A DNA stretch of 64,000 nucleotides from Allomuricauda sp. NBRC 101325 (GTDB taxonomy: Bacteria; Bacteroidota; Bacteroidia; Flavobacteriales; Flavobacteriaceae), in contig NZ_BSQF01000001.1 in NCBI RefSeq assembly GCF_030268205.1, positions 1,346,649-1,410,648 on the forward strand, in the 5' to 3' direction. Shown piece after piece: positions 28,797 to 38,857 of this stretch (position 1 is its first letter; every line of letters starts with the position of its first letter). Under the pieces are notes generated by a model. It was given only the letters and a program-made list of their open reading frames with translations. It was not told where the DNA came from and ran no database searches. A program made the position numbers and the translations under genes.

Positions 28797-30386
28797 TTAG
28801 TAACCTGGGTTTTGAACCAAGTTAGGATTGGCCAATACATCGGAAACTGGAATTGGGAAAATCAATCTTGTAGCATCCCCAGCCTCTTTAAGATTCCATG
28901 CTCTAAGATACTGACCGAATCTGATCATATCTTGTCTTCTTACAGATTCTTGGTACAATTCACGTCCTCTTTCGGCCAAAAGATCATCTTCTGTGATTGA
29001 AGGAAGTGCTGAGGCACCTCTAATGGTACGTAGATCGTTGATCATGGCCAATGGGCTTGTACCCATTCTGTACATGGCTTCTGCTTTCATCAAGTAGGCA
29101 TCAGCAAAACGATATTTAACAACGTGCTGTCTTCTATCACCACCTTCTTCGTTAGGGTGATATTTCAACATTCTAATACCAGAAGTTTCCAATTGGGCAT
29201 TATCGCCTGGAGAAGTGTATTCTGCTTTTTCAGTTTCTCTTGAGAATACCAATGGAATTCCACCAACATTGTTTCTAGCGTTCAATGGGGTTCCATCTTG
29301 CTCGTATTGTTGGTTGATCAAGAAACCTAGACCGATACCAAGGTTTTCGGCATTGGCTGTACTTGGATCGTGCACCACACCTCTACGCTCTTCTTGACCA
29401 TCGCCAGGAAAGTTTGTGTTGCTTGGTCCTTCGAATAGATCGTAGAACTCGGCAAGTGTAGTAAACCCGTTCCATCCACCTCCATCATTACCTGGAGAGT
29501 TTTGGTTGTAGTGCAATGTATGCCACATCCTAGATCCTGCATCGGCCGGTGACCACCAAATGGTCTCAACATCGTTGCTTGGTCTAAAGATATCAAAGAA
29601 TTCTCCGGAAGCAGCTAGTGTATAACCGCTTGCAGCAATCTCATCAACAGCGTCGATAACCACTTGCATGTCGGCAGGGTCAGCAGCAGTTTCAAGATAT
29701 ACGTGCTTGTTCAAATGAACTTTGGCCAAAAGGTGCAAAGCGGCAGCTTTTGTTGGATTTGACTTTAGTGCGATACCATCACCAGCAGTTACATCTGGCA
29801 AATCGAGGATTGCAAGGTTCAAATCGTTTACAATGGAGTCAATAGCTTGCTGACCGGTCAAAACATCAGGAATAGCACTGTTTGGTAGATCCACGTTTCT
29901 GTAAGGAACCTGTCTCCACATGTCCAATATCCAGTGCATGGCCCAAGCTCTGTAAAAACGAGCTGCAGCTTTTTGCTCTGTAATGTCGCCTCCAGCTGTG
30001 TTTACGCTTTTAGGACTGATAACACGAGTAGCATTGATCGTAATACTGTTCAATTCTCTCCAAGGAGTTGTAATATCGGAAAGTTCGGCATTCCAGGTTT
30101 GTCTGTGAATGGACAACCATCTTCCGTTATCTCCCCAGTCAGTTCCCCTTGTTGGAACAATATATTCGTCGGTTGATACCTCGTTAAGTGCAAATAGTCC
30201 TTCTTGGTTACCCAATTGTCCACCTGCAACAATGTTTCTAAGGTTGGCAACTTCCCCTTGTACGTTTGCTACACCGGCAAACCCGTCTGTTATTAATGAG
30301 TCTGTACCTTCAATCTCCAAATCGGTGCAACTAAACACCAAGGAGGCTAAAAGTGTGATATTTAAAAATTTAGTTATGTTCTTCAT
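28797..30386 (-). CDS. SusD/RagB-family nutrient-binding outer-membrane lipoprotein
   Basis: 529 residues with a lipoprotein signal (NITLLASLVFSC). SusD-family marks include the N-terminal helical region (SIHRQTWNAELSDITTPWRELN), the TPR-like AARFYRAWAMHWILDMWRQVPYRN and the C-terminal ADAYLMKAEAMYRMG with RGRELYQESVRRQDMIRFGQYL. It caps the SusC channel and binds the ligand at the cell surface. The gene starts 14 bases after susC and is clearly in the same operon. The ligand is not evident; nearby alpha-amylase and LacI genes suggest an alpha-glucan, but the FG-GAP neighbours leave other substrates open. Confidence 0.93.
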   Translation of the reverse strand: MKNITKFLNITLLASLVFSCTDLEIEGTDSLITDGFAGVANVQGEVANLRNIVAGGQLGNQEGLFALNEVSTDEYIVPTRGTDWGDNGRWLSIHRQTWNAELSDITTPWRELNSITINATRVISPKSVNTAGGDITEQKAAARFYRAWAMHWILDMWRQVPYRNVDLPNSAIPDVLTGQQAIDSIVNDLNLAILDLPDVTAGDGIALKSNPTKAAALHLLAKVHLNKHVYLETAADPADMQVVIDAVDEIAASGYTLAASGEFFDIFRPSNDVETIWWSPADAGSRMWHTLHYNQNSPGNDGGGWNGFTTLAEFYDLFEGPSNTNFPGDGQEERRGVVHDPSTANAENLGIGLGFLINQQYEQDGTPLNARNNVGGIPLVFSRETEKAEYTSPGDNAQLETSGIRMLKYHPNEEGGDRRQHVVKYRFADAYLMKAEAMYRMGTSPLAMINDLRTIRGASALPSITEDDLLAERGRELYQESVRRQDMIRFGQYLRAWNLKEAGDATRLIFPIPVSDVLANPNLVQNPGY

Positions 30387-30400
30387 GGTGTGCAATTTTT

Positions 30401-33400
30401 TTAAAATGTAACATTAACCCCAAAAGTGAAAGTTCTCGGTCTTGGGTATTGAAGATAATCAATAGAGGCCGATGGCAAACCATTTGCAGGTACATCACTA
30501 GTGCTTACTTCAGGATCTAAACCACTGTAGTCTGTAATCAACCACAAGTTCTGACCATTTACACTTAGACGCATACTCTTTAAAGAGCCATCGCCACTTA
30601 ATGGAACGTTATAAGAAATTGAAGCCGACTGAAGTCTTACAAAATCTCCTTTTTCCAAGAAATAGGTACTTGGGTTTGTTGCAGATAGTGTAACACCGTT
30701 GTCCACAACACTTTTCAAGTTGTTTCTACTACCAATCTGTGGAGCCGCAAACAAAGCGTTGGCCGTGTTGTTGTACACATAGTGTCCAAACTGACCTGAG
30801 AAGAATACGGATGCATCCCAGTTTTTGTAAGAAGCAGAGGTAGATAAACCTGAAATGATCTTAGGAAGACCGGACTTGTCCAAAATGGTTGGGTCGGTAT
30901 CTACATTAAAGTTTTCGTCAACCTCACGCAAGTTATAAGTGAACAATGGTTTTCCATTGGTCAAGATTTGGGAAGTTGTTCCCGTAAGTCCTTGCCCGTA
31001 AAGGTTACCCGCTTGAATGTTCGGACCTTTGTAATTGGTCAACTCGTTTTGGTTGTAAGAAATATTGAAGTTGGCATTCCAGTTGAAATCCTCACCTCTT
31101 AAGATGTCGTAGTCCAATCCAAGTTCAATACCTTGGTTGATGATCTTACCATCCACATTTTGGAAAACGTAAGGAGAAGTTGCTGGCTGTACTGCTGGCA
31201 AGTTCAAAAGAATGTCGGTAGTTTCTTTACGGTACAAGTCAATGTTACCAGAGAATCTATCGTTGTTAAATCCAAAATCGATACCGAAACCATATTGGGT
31301 TGTTGATTCCCATTTAAGATCAGGGTTGGCAAATGCAACTTCCGATGTTGCAGGTGAAGTAATCTGTGAATTGGCACCTATACCCAATTGGTTCCATCTG
31401 GTTCTGTTCACGAATTGACCGTACCCAAGACCATCTTGGTTACCTGTGATACCCCAGCTCAATCTCATTTTCAAGGTTGAGAAGGCATCTCCTGTAAAGT
31501 CTTCTTCGTTCAATTTCCAAGCGAAAGCCGCTGAAGGGAAGTAACCGTATTGGTTATTACCACCAAACCTTGAAGAGCCGTCCGCTCTAACCGTAGCAGT
31601 GAACAAGTACTTGTCCATTAGCGTATAGTTAACCCTTCCAAAGAAAGACTGAAGCTCATCGGTATTATCAAAAGTATCTACGGTAAATGCATTGATTGGA
31701 ATGCTTGGTACACTTAGTGTTGATTCGTTCACATTCGGAGTAAGCCCTAAAACTCTGAACTGATCTCCAGCATCCGCGTCATCTTGAAAAGTACCAATCC
31801 CGTAAGCTTGATAGTTGCTTGCCAAGTTATAAGTGGCATCATAAGCACTGTTGGTCGCATCGATGATAGTGCCTAAATTGGTTGTGCCATATCCTTGGCC
31901 CAACATATTTTGTCCTTTTCTGTTGAAATCTTGAAAAGAGAAACCGATTAATGCATCAAGGCTAGAATTTTCGTACTGCTTGTTATAGTTTAAAGTAAGT
32001 TCCACCAAACGGTTTTCAGTGTCCAGATTACTTACTGCTGCACGACCATTGTTTTCTGCACCGTTGTTCAATGCAAGAATCTGAGGTCCTGACACCTGAC
32101 CTCTGGTTGAACTGGAAGTATCATATCCCATGTTCAATTTAGCGGTCAACTCATCAGTAATGTCATACTCCAAAGATATGTTCCCAAGGAATCTGTCTGT
32201 GTGGGTATTGTCATCATAGTACGCCAAAAGGTTGGCAGGGTTTCTATCTGGTGCGGCACTAATACCAGGATTTGCTGTTAGTGTTGGATTCGCATAGTAA
32301 GCAGCAGCTAACAAGTCACCGGTACTACCAGAAGTTCTACTGATAAACGGTGCTTGGTCGTTGATTCTTGAAACAGTAGCTTGAAGGTTTACCTTAAACT
32401 TATCATCAAAGAAACGGTGTGCAGCATTAACTCTACCAGTGATTCTTTCCAAGTTGGTGTTTTCGATAACCCCAAATTGCTTGGAGTAACCAAAAGTAGC
32501 TCTTACGTTACCCTTACCGTAGTTTTGGGCATAAGAAAGGTTGTTGTCTGTAGAAGCAGATGTTCTAAAGATATAACTCTGCCAATCTGTAGCACCACCC
32601 AAGTTGGAACCACCACGCTCAATAAACTCTTCAGCGGTCAACAAATCATATGTGTTGGCCACTTTGGAGATACTCAAATTGGAAGTGAAGCCCCATTGTC
32701 CTTTAGATCCACCGCCTTTACCTGATTTTGTAGTAATTACAACAACTCCGTTAGCACCTCTAGATCCGTAGATGGCCGTTGCAGAAGCATCTTTCAAGAT
32801 ACTCATGCTCTCGATATCATTTGGATTTAAGAAGTTCAAAGGGTTTTTGGAACCACTGGTACCCACACCAACATCGGCACCACTAGCGGATACACTTTCG
32901 TTGGTTACTGGAACACCATCAATAACAAATAAGGGACTGTTGTTGGATCTTACAGAAGCAGTACCACGAATTCTCAAGGCGATACCGGCACCGGGCTCAC
33001 CACTCGATTGGGTAATCTGAACACCTGAGGTTTTACCTTGGATCAACTGTTCTGGGGAAGAAATAACCCCTCCGTTAAAATCTTCTGAGGTAACTGCAGC
33101 AACCGAACCGGTCGCATCCTTAACTGTAGTTTGACCATAACCGATAATAACTACTTCATCCAATGCCTGGGCATCTTCTTGAAGTGTAACATTGATCGTG
33201 GTTTGGCCGTTTACAGGAATTTCTTGTGTACTATAACCAATGTAGCTAATCACCAATACAGCAGAACTTCCAATGTCACTTAAGGTATAATTACCATCAA
33301 AATCGGTCTGCGTACCATTGGTAGTACCTTTTACCAACACGCTCGCTCCTGGTAGCGGTCCGTTAGCGTCCGAAACGGTACCAGAGACGGTTTGAGCTTT

Positions 33401-33463
33401 TGCCAATCCGAAGCACAGAAATGCCCCAAGAAGCAAAAAGCTTTTCAGTAGCGTAATCTTCAT
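30401..33463 (-). CDS. SusC/RagA-family TonB-dependent receptor
   Basis: 1020 residues. A signal peptide (LLLGAFLCFGLAKAQ) is followed by a carboxypeptidase-regulatory-like domain (about 25-95: GTVSDANGPLPGASVLVKGT). The plug domain (about 108-235) carries the SusC hallmarks VVIGYGQTTVKDATGSV and ALRIRGTASVRSNNSPLFVIDG. The 22-strand barrel ends in the aromatic terminus FGVNVTF. It imports large nutrients across the outer membrane using TonB energy together with the SusD encoded downstream. It is transcribed divergently from the LacI-type regulator across a 364-base intergenic region. Confidence 0.94.
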   Translation of the reverse strand: MKITLLKSFLLLGAFLCFGLAKAQTVSGTVSDANGPLPGASVLVKGTTNGTQTDFDGNYTLSDIGSSAVLVISYIGYSTQEIPVNGQTTINVTLQEDAQALDEVVIIGYGQTTVKDATGSVAAVTSEDFNGGVISSPEQLIQGKTSGVQITQSSGEPGAGIALRIRGTASVRSNNSPLFVIDGVPVTNESVSASGADVGVGTSGSKNPLNFLNPNDIESMSILKDASATAIYGSRGANGVVVITTKSGKGGGSKGQWGFTSNLSISKVANTYDLLTAEEFIERGGSNLGGATDWQSYIFRTSASTDNNLSYAQNYGKGNVRATFGYSKQFGVIENTNLERITGRVNAAHRFFDDKFKVNLQATVSRINDQAPFISRTSGSTGDLLAAAYYANPTLTANPGISAAPDRNPANLLAYYDDNTHTDRFLGNISLEYDITDELTAKLNMGYDTSSSTRGQVSGPQILALNNGAENNGRAAVSNLDTENRLVELTLNYNKQYENSSLDALIGFSFQDFNRKGQNMLGQGYGTTNLGTIIDATNSAYDATYNLASNYQAYGIGTFQDDADAGDQFRVLGLTPNVNESTLSVPSIPINAFTVDTFDNTDELQSFFGRVNYTLMDKYLFTATVRADGSSRFGGNNQYGYFPSAAFAWKLNEEDFTGDAFSTLKMRLSWGITGNQDGLGYGQFVNRTRWNQLGIGANSQITSPATSEVAFANPDLKWESTTQYGFGIDFGFNNDRFSGNIDLYRKETTDILLNLPAVQPATSPYVFQNVDGKIINQGIELGLDYDILRGEDFNWNANFNISYNQNELTNYKGPNIQAGNLYGQGLTGTTSQILTNGKPLFTYNLREVDENFNVDTDPTILDKSGLPKIISGLSTSASYKNWDASVFFSGQFGHYVYNNTANALFAAPQIGSRNNLKSVVDNGVTLSATNPSTYFLEKGDFVRLQSASISYNVPLSGDGSLKSMRLSVNGQNLWLITDYSGLDPEVSTSDVPANGLPSASIDYLQYPRPRTFTFGVNVTF

Positions 33464-33827
33464 AATTAATTTAAAGTTTAGTTAATTTTAATTCAAGTGT
33501 TAAACATATATAAAAAAAAGGTTAATCAAAATTTAAGCATATCGTAGAATAATACGAAAACGTTTTAGTGTTGACAACTTCGAGAAGTGTGAAAATAACA
33601 ATTATTAATTCCTTACTTTTGATTAAATATTATAAGTGATTGTAGAAATTGTGAAATCCTTAATATATGCCCTAATATAGTATTTTATTTTTTGTTTGCT
33701 TAGGTAAAGTCCAATTTTGGCATGTTAAACTTCAATTGTATTTGTTAAAAAAGAGGCATTTTGACAATTTGTTTATGCTATAATGAGTAATTTTCCATGT
33801 TAATCCAGAATTGATAATTCCACATCG
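33464..33827. promoter_or_regulatory. Divergent intergenic region between susC and the LacI regulator
   Basis: 364 AT-rich bases with no open gene. At 33557-33566 there is a perfect 10-bp palindrome, AAAACGTTTT, of the CG-centred type bound by LacI-family repressors. It lies about 95 bases upstream of the susC start, where a promoter would be, and about 260 bases from the regulator gene. I could not identify a confident Bacteroidota -33/-7 promoter by eye. Confidence 0.5.
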
Positions 33828-34847
33828 TTGAAAGCCAAGATTACGTTAAAAGATATTGCCAGGGAATTGGAGGTTTCCATCTCCACAGTTTCAAAAGCCC
33901 TAAAAAATAGTGAGGAAATTAGTAGGGACACCAAAGAGAAGGTTCAGGCCTTTGCCAAACTCTACAATTACAAGCCCAACAACATAGCTATTAGCTTAAA
34001 AAACAAGCGCACCAAAAATATTGGTGTGGTTATCCCTGATATCGTTCACCACTTTTTTACAACCGTAATTAGAGGTATTGAAAAGTATGCCAATGCAAAA
34101 GGTTATAATGTAATTGTTTGTTTGTCGGAAGAATCTTTTGATAAAGAAGTGATCAATATGGAAATGTTGGCCAATGGAAGCATTGATGGCTTTATTATGT
34201 CGCTTTCCTCTGAGACCCAACGCAAAGGGGATTACAATCATTTAAAGGAAGTTACCGAACAAGGTATTCCTGTGGTCTTATTCGATAGGATAACCCAAGA
34301 AGTAGAGTGCGATAAAGTAGTTATTGATGATGAATTGGGAGCTTACCAAGCAACCAAAAAGTTTATCGATCAAGGGAAGAAAAAAATAGCCCTGATTACA
34401 ACAGACGATTATCTGAGCGTGAGCAAAGAGCGTACCAATGGCTATTTAAAGGCATTACAAGAAAGTGCACTTGGTGTTAATGAAGATCTTATGCTTAAAA
34501 TGGATTCCATGGAAATGGATGAGCAAGCCATAAAAGACTTTCTGAACGAACAAGAACCCGATGCCGTTCTATGTGTCAATGAAATTTTCGCAGTTTATAG
34601 TATGCGTCTTGTTCAAGAAAAAGGATTAAAAATACCAGAAGATATAGCCTTCATTGGTTTTACGGATGGAGTTTTGTCCAAATACGCAAATCCCAGTTTA
34701 ACGGTTGTCGCACAACACGGCGAAAAAATGGGAGAGGTCTCTGCACAAATGCTCATCGATAAAATCGAGAGCGAAGCAGAGGAAGAGACCTATCAAACCA
34801 AAATACTCGAACCTACTTTGGTCATCAGGGATTCCATTGCCCACTAA
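33828..34847 (+). CDS. LacI-family transcriptional regulator (TTG start)
   Basis: 339 residues. The N-terminal helix-turn-helix reads ITLKDIARELEVSISTVSKALKNS (in the usual LacI place, residues 4-27) and is followed by the hinge helix NNIAISLKNKRTKNIGVVIP. The sugar-binding, periplasmic-binding-protein-like domain covers about 60-335. No ATG is available between the upstream in-frame stop (33801) and the HTH, so translation must begin at TTG 33828 or a rarer codon. It faces susC and is followed 29 bases later by the GH13 gene, so it probably controls both in response to a sugar. Confidence 0.9.
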   Translation: MKAKITLKDIARELEVSISTVSKALKNSEEISRDTKEKVQAFAKLYNYKPNNIAISLKNKRTKNIGVVIPDIVHHFFTTVIRGIEKYANAKGYNVIVCLSEESFDKEVINMEMLANGSIDGFIMSLSSETQRKGDYNHLKEVTEQGIPVVLFDRITQEVECDKVVIDDELGAYQATKKFIDQGKKKIALITTDDYLSVSKERTNGYLKALQESALGVNEDLMLKMDSMEMDEQAIKDFLNEQEPDAVLCVNEIFAVYSMRLVQEKGLKIPEDIAFIGFTDGVLSKYANPSLTVVAQHGEKMGEVSAQMLIDKIESEAEEETYQTKILEPTLVIRDSIAH

Positions 34848-34876
34848 TTCTTTGGACCGGAAAATAGTTCAACTAC

Positions 34877-36751
34877 ATGAAAACAAATTTCCTACTCGCT
34901 TTTTTGGTTGTTTTTGCCACTTTATCTTCGTGTCAGCAGAAAACCGAAACCAAACCCACTCAACCCACAACTATGAAAAAGAAAGAAGTAGTTTATCAGG
35001 TTTTTACCCGTTTGTTCGGAAATACCAACACCACCAATAAGCTTTGGGGGACCATTGAAGAAAATGGTGTGGGCAAGTTTGCTGACTTTACCGATGAAGC
35101 ACTTCAAGAAATAAAGGAACTGGGCGTGACCCATATTTGGTATACAGGGGTGCCTCACCATGCAGTCATCAACGATTATACAGCGTACGGAATTTCCAAT
35201 GATGACCCAGATGTAGTTAAGGGACGGGCAGGATCACCCTACGCCGTAAAGGACTACTATAATGTAAATCCAGATTTGGCCCTTGACCCCACAAATCGCT
35301 TGCAAGAATTTAAGGAGTTGATCGAAAGAAGTCATAAGGCAGGTCTTAAAGTTATCATCGATATAGTGCCAAACCATGTGGCCCGTAATTATGAAGGTTC
35401 CACAAACCCAGAAGGCGTATCGGATTTTGGGGCAGCCGACGATAAAACCAAAGAATATGATGTAAACAATAACTTTTATTACATCCCTGGGCAAGCCTTT
35501 AAAGTTCCCGAATGGCAAGACGGTTATTTGCCGTTGGGAGGCGATGAAAACCCTTTGGCGGATTCCAAATTTGAGGAAAATCCGGCCAAATGGACGGGAA
35601 ATGGGTCTAGACTGGCACAACCCAATTTTAACGATTGGTACGAAACCGTGAAAATAAACTATGGAGTGCGTCCCGACGGAACCAAAGATTTTGAAGTGTT
35701 GCCTGAGCCCTACCGAAATATGGACTATCAAGCACATTTCGAGTTCTGGAAAGATAAAACTGTGCCTAATTCTTGGGATAAATTCAAAGATATTGCATTG
35801 TATTGGTTGGATTTTGGGGTGGATGGATTCCGTTTTGATATGGCTGAAATGGTACCTGTTGAATTTTGGAGCTATATGAATTCAAGCATCAAAATGAAAA
35901 ATCCAGAAACATTCTTGTTGGCCGAAGTCTATAACCCGAGTTTGTATAGGGATTATATCCATTTGGGAAAAATGGATTACCTCTATGATAAGGTCGAACT
36001 TTACGATAGCATCAAACACATTATGAAGGGTTATGGTTGGACCGACCATATTCCAGTAGTGCAACGGGGAATGGAGGACATTGAACACCATATGCTTCAC
36101 TTTTTGGAAAACCACGACGAGCAACGGATTGCCAGTCCTGATTTTGCAGGCGATGCAACCCTTGCAAAACCAGCCATGGTGGTTTCGGCAACATTGAGCA
36201 CATCACCCACAATGATTTATTTTGGACAAGAGGTCGGGGAGCCAGGAGCCGAAGAAGCCGGTTTTGGAGATCCAACCCGAACTTCCATTTTTGATTACAT
36301 TGGAGTGCCACATCACCAGCGATGGATAAACGACAAAAAGTTTGATGGCGGACAACTATACCCCGAAGAAAAGGACCTTCGTGATTTTTATAAACGTCTG
36401 CTCAATTTTACCATTAAAAGTGATGCTTTGATGGGCGAGTATCAAGAAATTCACTTTTATAATAAGGATAACACAGAAAGTTACGACCATAGAGTATTGT
36501 CCTATGTTCGATGGAGTGCGGATGAAAAACTGGTCGTTGTGTCCAATTTTGATGCCCATAAAAAGTATGCTTTCGATTTAAAACTTCCAGAAGACATAGT
36601 TTCCAAATGGAACCTTGGGGATGGGGAATATACATTGGTCGATGAATTGTATAAAGAAGCAAAACCAATTCTTTTTATAAAAGATGGAAAAGGCAGTTTT
36701 TATGTGGAACTGCAACCCTTGCAATCCTATATTTTCAGCCTGAAAAATTAA
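34877..36751 (+). CDS. GH13 alpha-amylase-family lipoprotein
   Basis: 624 residues with a lipoprotein signal (LLAFLVVFATLSSC). The four GH13 signatures are intact: region I VIIDIVPNHVAR (about 155), region II GFRFDMAEMV with the nucleophile Asp (about 315), region III FLLAEVYN with the acid/base Glu (about 345) and region IV FLENHDEQR (about 410). A C-terminal beta domain ends LQPLQSYIFSL. It probably hydrolyses alpha-glucans at the cell surface or in the periplasm, supplying the SusC/SusD importer. It is likely co-transcribed with the upstream LacI gene. Confidence 0.91.
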   Translation: MKTNFLLAFLVVFATLSSCQQKTETKPTQPTTMKKKEVVYQVFTRLFGNTNTTNKLWGTIEENGVGKFADFTDEALQEIKELGVTHIWYTGVPHHAVINDYTAYGISNDDPDVVKGRAGSPYAVKDYYNVNPDLALDPTNRLQEFKELIERSHKAGLKVIIDIVPNHVARNYEGSTNPEGVSDFGAADDKTKEYDVNNNFYYIPGQAFKVPEWQDGYLPLGGDENPLADSKFEENPAKWTGNGSRLAQPNFNDWYETVKINYGVRPDGTKDFEVLPEPYRNMDYQAHFEFWKDKTVPNSWDKFKDIALYWLDFGVDGFRFDMAEMVPVEFWSYMNSSIKMKNPETFLLAEVYNPSLYRDYIHLGKMDYLYDKVELYDSIKHIMKGYGWTDHIPVVQRGMEDIEHHMLHFLENHDEQRIASPDFAGDATLAKPAMVVSATLSTSPTMIYFGQEVGEPGAEEAGFGDPTRTSIFDYIGVPHHQRWINDKKFDGGQLYPEEKDLRDFYKRLLNFTIKSDALMGEYQEIHFYNKDNTESYDHRVLSYVRWSADEKLVVVSNFDAHKKYAFDLKLPEDIVSKWNLGDGEYTLVDELYKEAKPILFIKDGKGSFYVELQPLQSYIFSLKN

Positions 36752-36836
36752 ATTTTATGAGATTTGAATGTCTATTCCATTTGCATTGTTTCGAATTCAA
36801 ATTGTATTTTTAGCAACCAACTAACAACCAAAAAAA

Positions 36837-37586
36837 ATGAAAAAATTACTTGTAGCTTTAACTGCCATTATAGGTTTAACAGGTTGCGAAATGAAAAATA
36901 CCAAACCATTGGTGATAGGACACCGCGGTGCAATGGGCCATGAAACCGAAAATACCTTGGCATCCATTCAAAAGGCCATGGACTTGGGTGTGGACATGAT
37001 TGAAATCGATGTTTTTAAAATTGAAAGTGGAGAAATTGTTGTTTTTCACGATGATACCGTAGATCGATTGGCCAATGGAAGTGGTCCAATCGAAGCATTC
37101 AACATTGTTGATATGAGAAAGCTGACCTTGGATGGAGGTCATAAAATCCCTATGCTTCAAGAGGTACTAAAGTTGATTGATAATAAAGTGGCCTTGAATA
37201 TAGAGTTAAAAGGAGACGGTACTGCCGATAGGGTAAATTTCATCACTTCAAGCTATATTCAAAGGCAGGGATGGTCTCCAGAAAACTTTATTATCTCCAG
37301 TTTTAAATGGAACGAGTTGGAAGATGTTCGCGGTTATAACGATAGCATTCAAATTGCGGTACTTACCAGTGAAGATCCTTTAAAGGCAATTGCCAAAGCT
37401 AAAGAACTTAAGGCAACAGCCATTAATCCACAATTTGAAACCTTGACTCAAGAAAATGTGGACCAAATGCATAATGAAGGCTTAAAAGTGTACACCTGGA
37501 CGGTAAACGAACCTGCAGACATCGAAAAAGTTAAGGCATTTGGAGTGGACGGAATTATCACGAATTATCCGGAAAGGGTGAACTAA
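36837..37586 (+). CDS. Glycerophosphodiester phosphodiesterase, exported
   Basis: 249 residues. A lipoprotein-like signal (LVALTAIIGLTGC) is followed by the GDPD TIM-barrel motifs: IGHRGAMGHETENT, DMIEIDVFK and VFHDDTVDR hold the metal-binding Glu/Asp and catalytic His pair, with LNIELKGDG and KVYTWTVNE further on. It splits deacylated phospholipids to glycerol-3-phosphate plus an alcohol. Its stop codon overlaps the start of the next gene by one base (TAATG), giving tight coupling. The nearby glpF and glpK fit glycerol use. Confidence 0.88.
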   Translation: MKKLLVALTAIIGLTGCEMKNTKPLVIGHRGAMGHETENTLASIQKAMDLGVDMIEIDVFKIESGEIVVFHDDTVDRLANGSGPIEAFNIVDMRKLTLDGGHKIPMLQEVLKLIDNKVALNIELKGDGTADRVNFITSSYIQRQGWSPENFIISSFKWNELEDVRGYNDSIQIAVLTSEDPLKAIAKAKELKATAINPQFETLTQENVDQMHNEGLKVYTWTVNEPADIEKVKAFGVDGIITNYPERVN

Positions 37587-38857
37587 TGTTCGACGTAATC
37601 ATTGTTGGTGGAGGTGCGGCCGGTTTTTATGGAGCCATCCATATAGCCGAACAAGCACCACATCTCAATATTGCCATATTTGAAAGGGGTAAGACCGTTC
37701 TGTCCAAAGTAAAAGTTTCAGGAGGTGGCCGATGCAACGTTACCCATGGGGAATTTATCCCTAAAGAATTAACCACAAACTTTCCGCGGGGCGAAAAAGA
37801 GCTTTTGGGTCCTTTCCATAAATATGCCCCTATGGATGTGATGTCCTTTTTTGAAGAAAAGGGGGTTCCCTTAAAAATTGAGGAAGATGGTCGGGTGTTT
37901 CCTATAAGTGACTCTTCACAGTCCATTATCGATTGTTTGGTGGGTGAAGCAGAACGATTGGGGGTGCAGATACTTAAAAATAGTTCGGTTAAGCAAATTA
38001 CCAAGTTGGAAGAAGGGTGGCAAGTCACCACCATGAACAAGCACTATTCAACCAAAAAACTCCTTTTGGCGACAGGGAGCAATCCCAAAATCTGGAACAT
38101 TTTGGAAGGATTGGGACATAAAATCATCCCGCCGGTTCCCTCACTCTTCACATTTAATATTAAGGATGAACGGATTGAAGGAATTCCAGGGATTAGCACC
38201 TATGCAGAAGTTGAGGTAATGCCCAAGAAAACCTTTATGGTAGATAAAAAAGCACTGAACCTTAAGAGTAAAGTTAGCCAAGAAGCTGTACTATGTTCAG
38301 ATGGCCCACTTTTGATCACCCATTGGGGTTTGAGCGGCCCGGCTATCTTGAAACTTTCTGCATGGGGCGCCAACTTGCTGCACGATTACCATTACAATTT
38401 TAGGATCAAGGTAAATTGGTTACCGGATTACACCACTGAGTCGATGGAAGCCTATTTGAGAGAGGTGAAACAAAAAGAACCTAAAAAAACCGTTTTTAGA
38501 ACCCAAGCCGTGGATTTACCCAATCGCCTTTGGAAAAAACTGGTTGAAGGAGCTCAAATTTCCCAAGAAGAACGCTGGGCAGATTTGACCAAAGAAAAAC
38601 TGCAAGAATTGGCCAATCAACTAACGGCCTGCTCATTTAAAGTAGAAGGAAAAAGTACCTTCAAAGAAGAGTTTGTAACCGCAGGTGGTGTCGATTTAAA
38701 GGAAATAGACTTCAAAACTTTTCAAAGCAAACTATATCCAGACCTCTATTTTGCCGGTGAGATCATCAATGTGGATGCCATTACTGGTGGATTCAATTTT
38801 CAAAATGCATGGACAGGAGCGTATTTGGCTGCCCAATCCATAGCTTCCTCCTTCTAA
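37586..38857 (+). CDS. BaiN/HI0933-family NAD(P)/FAD-dependent oxidoreductase
   Basis: 423-residue flavoprotein. The N-terminal FAD-binding motif is IVGGGAAGFYGAIHIAE, followed by the family-diagnostic KVKVSGGGRCNVTH. The C-terminus holds AGGVDLKEIDFKTFQSKLYPDLYFAGEIINVDAITGGFNFQNAW, which closes the FAD site. The function of the family in Flavobacteria is not established; related proteins reduce unsaturated bile-acid intermediates. It is translationally coupled to the glycerophosphodiesterase gene and ends next to the convergent aquaporin gene without a gap. Confidence 0.88.
   Translation: MFDVIIVGGGAAGFYGAIHIAEQAPHLNIAIFERGKTVLSKVKVSGGGRCNVTHGEFIPKELTTNFPRGEKELLGPFHKYAPMDVMSFFEEKGVPLKIEEDGRVFPISDSSQSIIDCLVGEAERLGVQILKNSSVKQITKLEEGWQVTTMNKHYSTKKLLLATGSNPKIWNILEGLGHKIIPPVPSLFTFNIKDERIEGIPGISTYAEVEVMPKKTFMVDKKALNLKSKVSQEAVLCSDGPLLITHWGLSGPAILKLSAWGANLLHDYHYNFRIKVNWLPDYTTESMEAYLREVKQKEPKKTVFRTQAVDLPNRLWKKLVEGAQISQEERWADLTKEKLQELANQLTACSFKVEGKSTFKEEFVTAGGVDLKEIDFKTFQSKLYPDLYFAGEIINVDAITGGFNFQNAWTGAYLAAQSIASSF

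Noticed and set aside
35234..35737. Open frame on the minus strand inside the GH13 gene
   Set aside because: The plus-strand GH13 motifs cover this stretch; the antisense frame has no recognisable feature.
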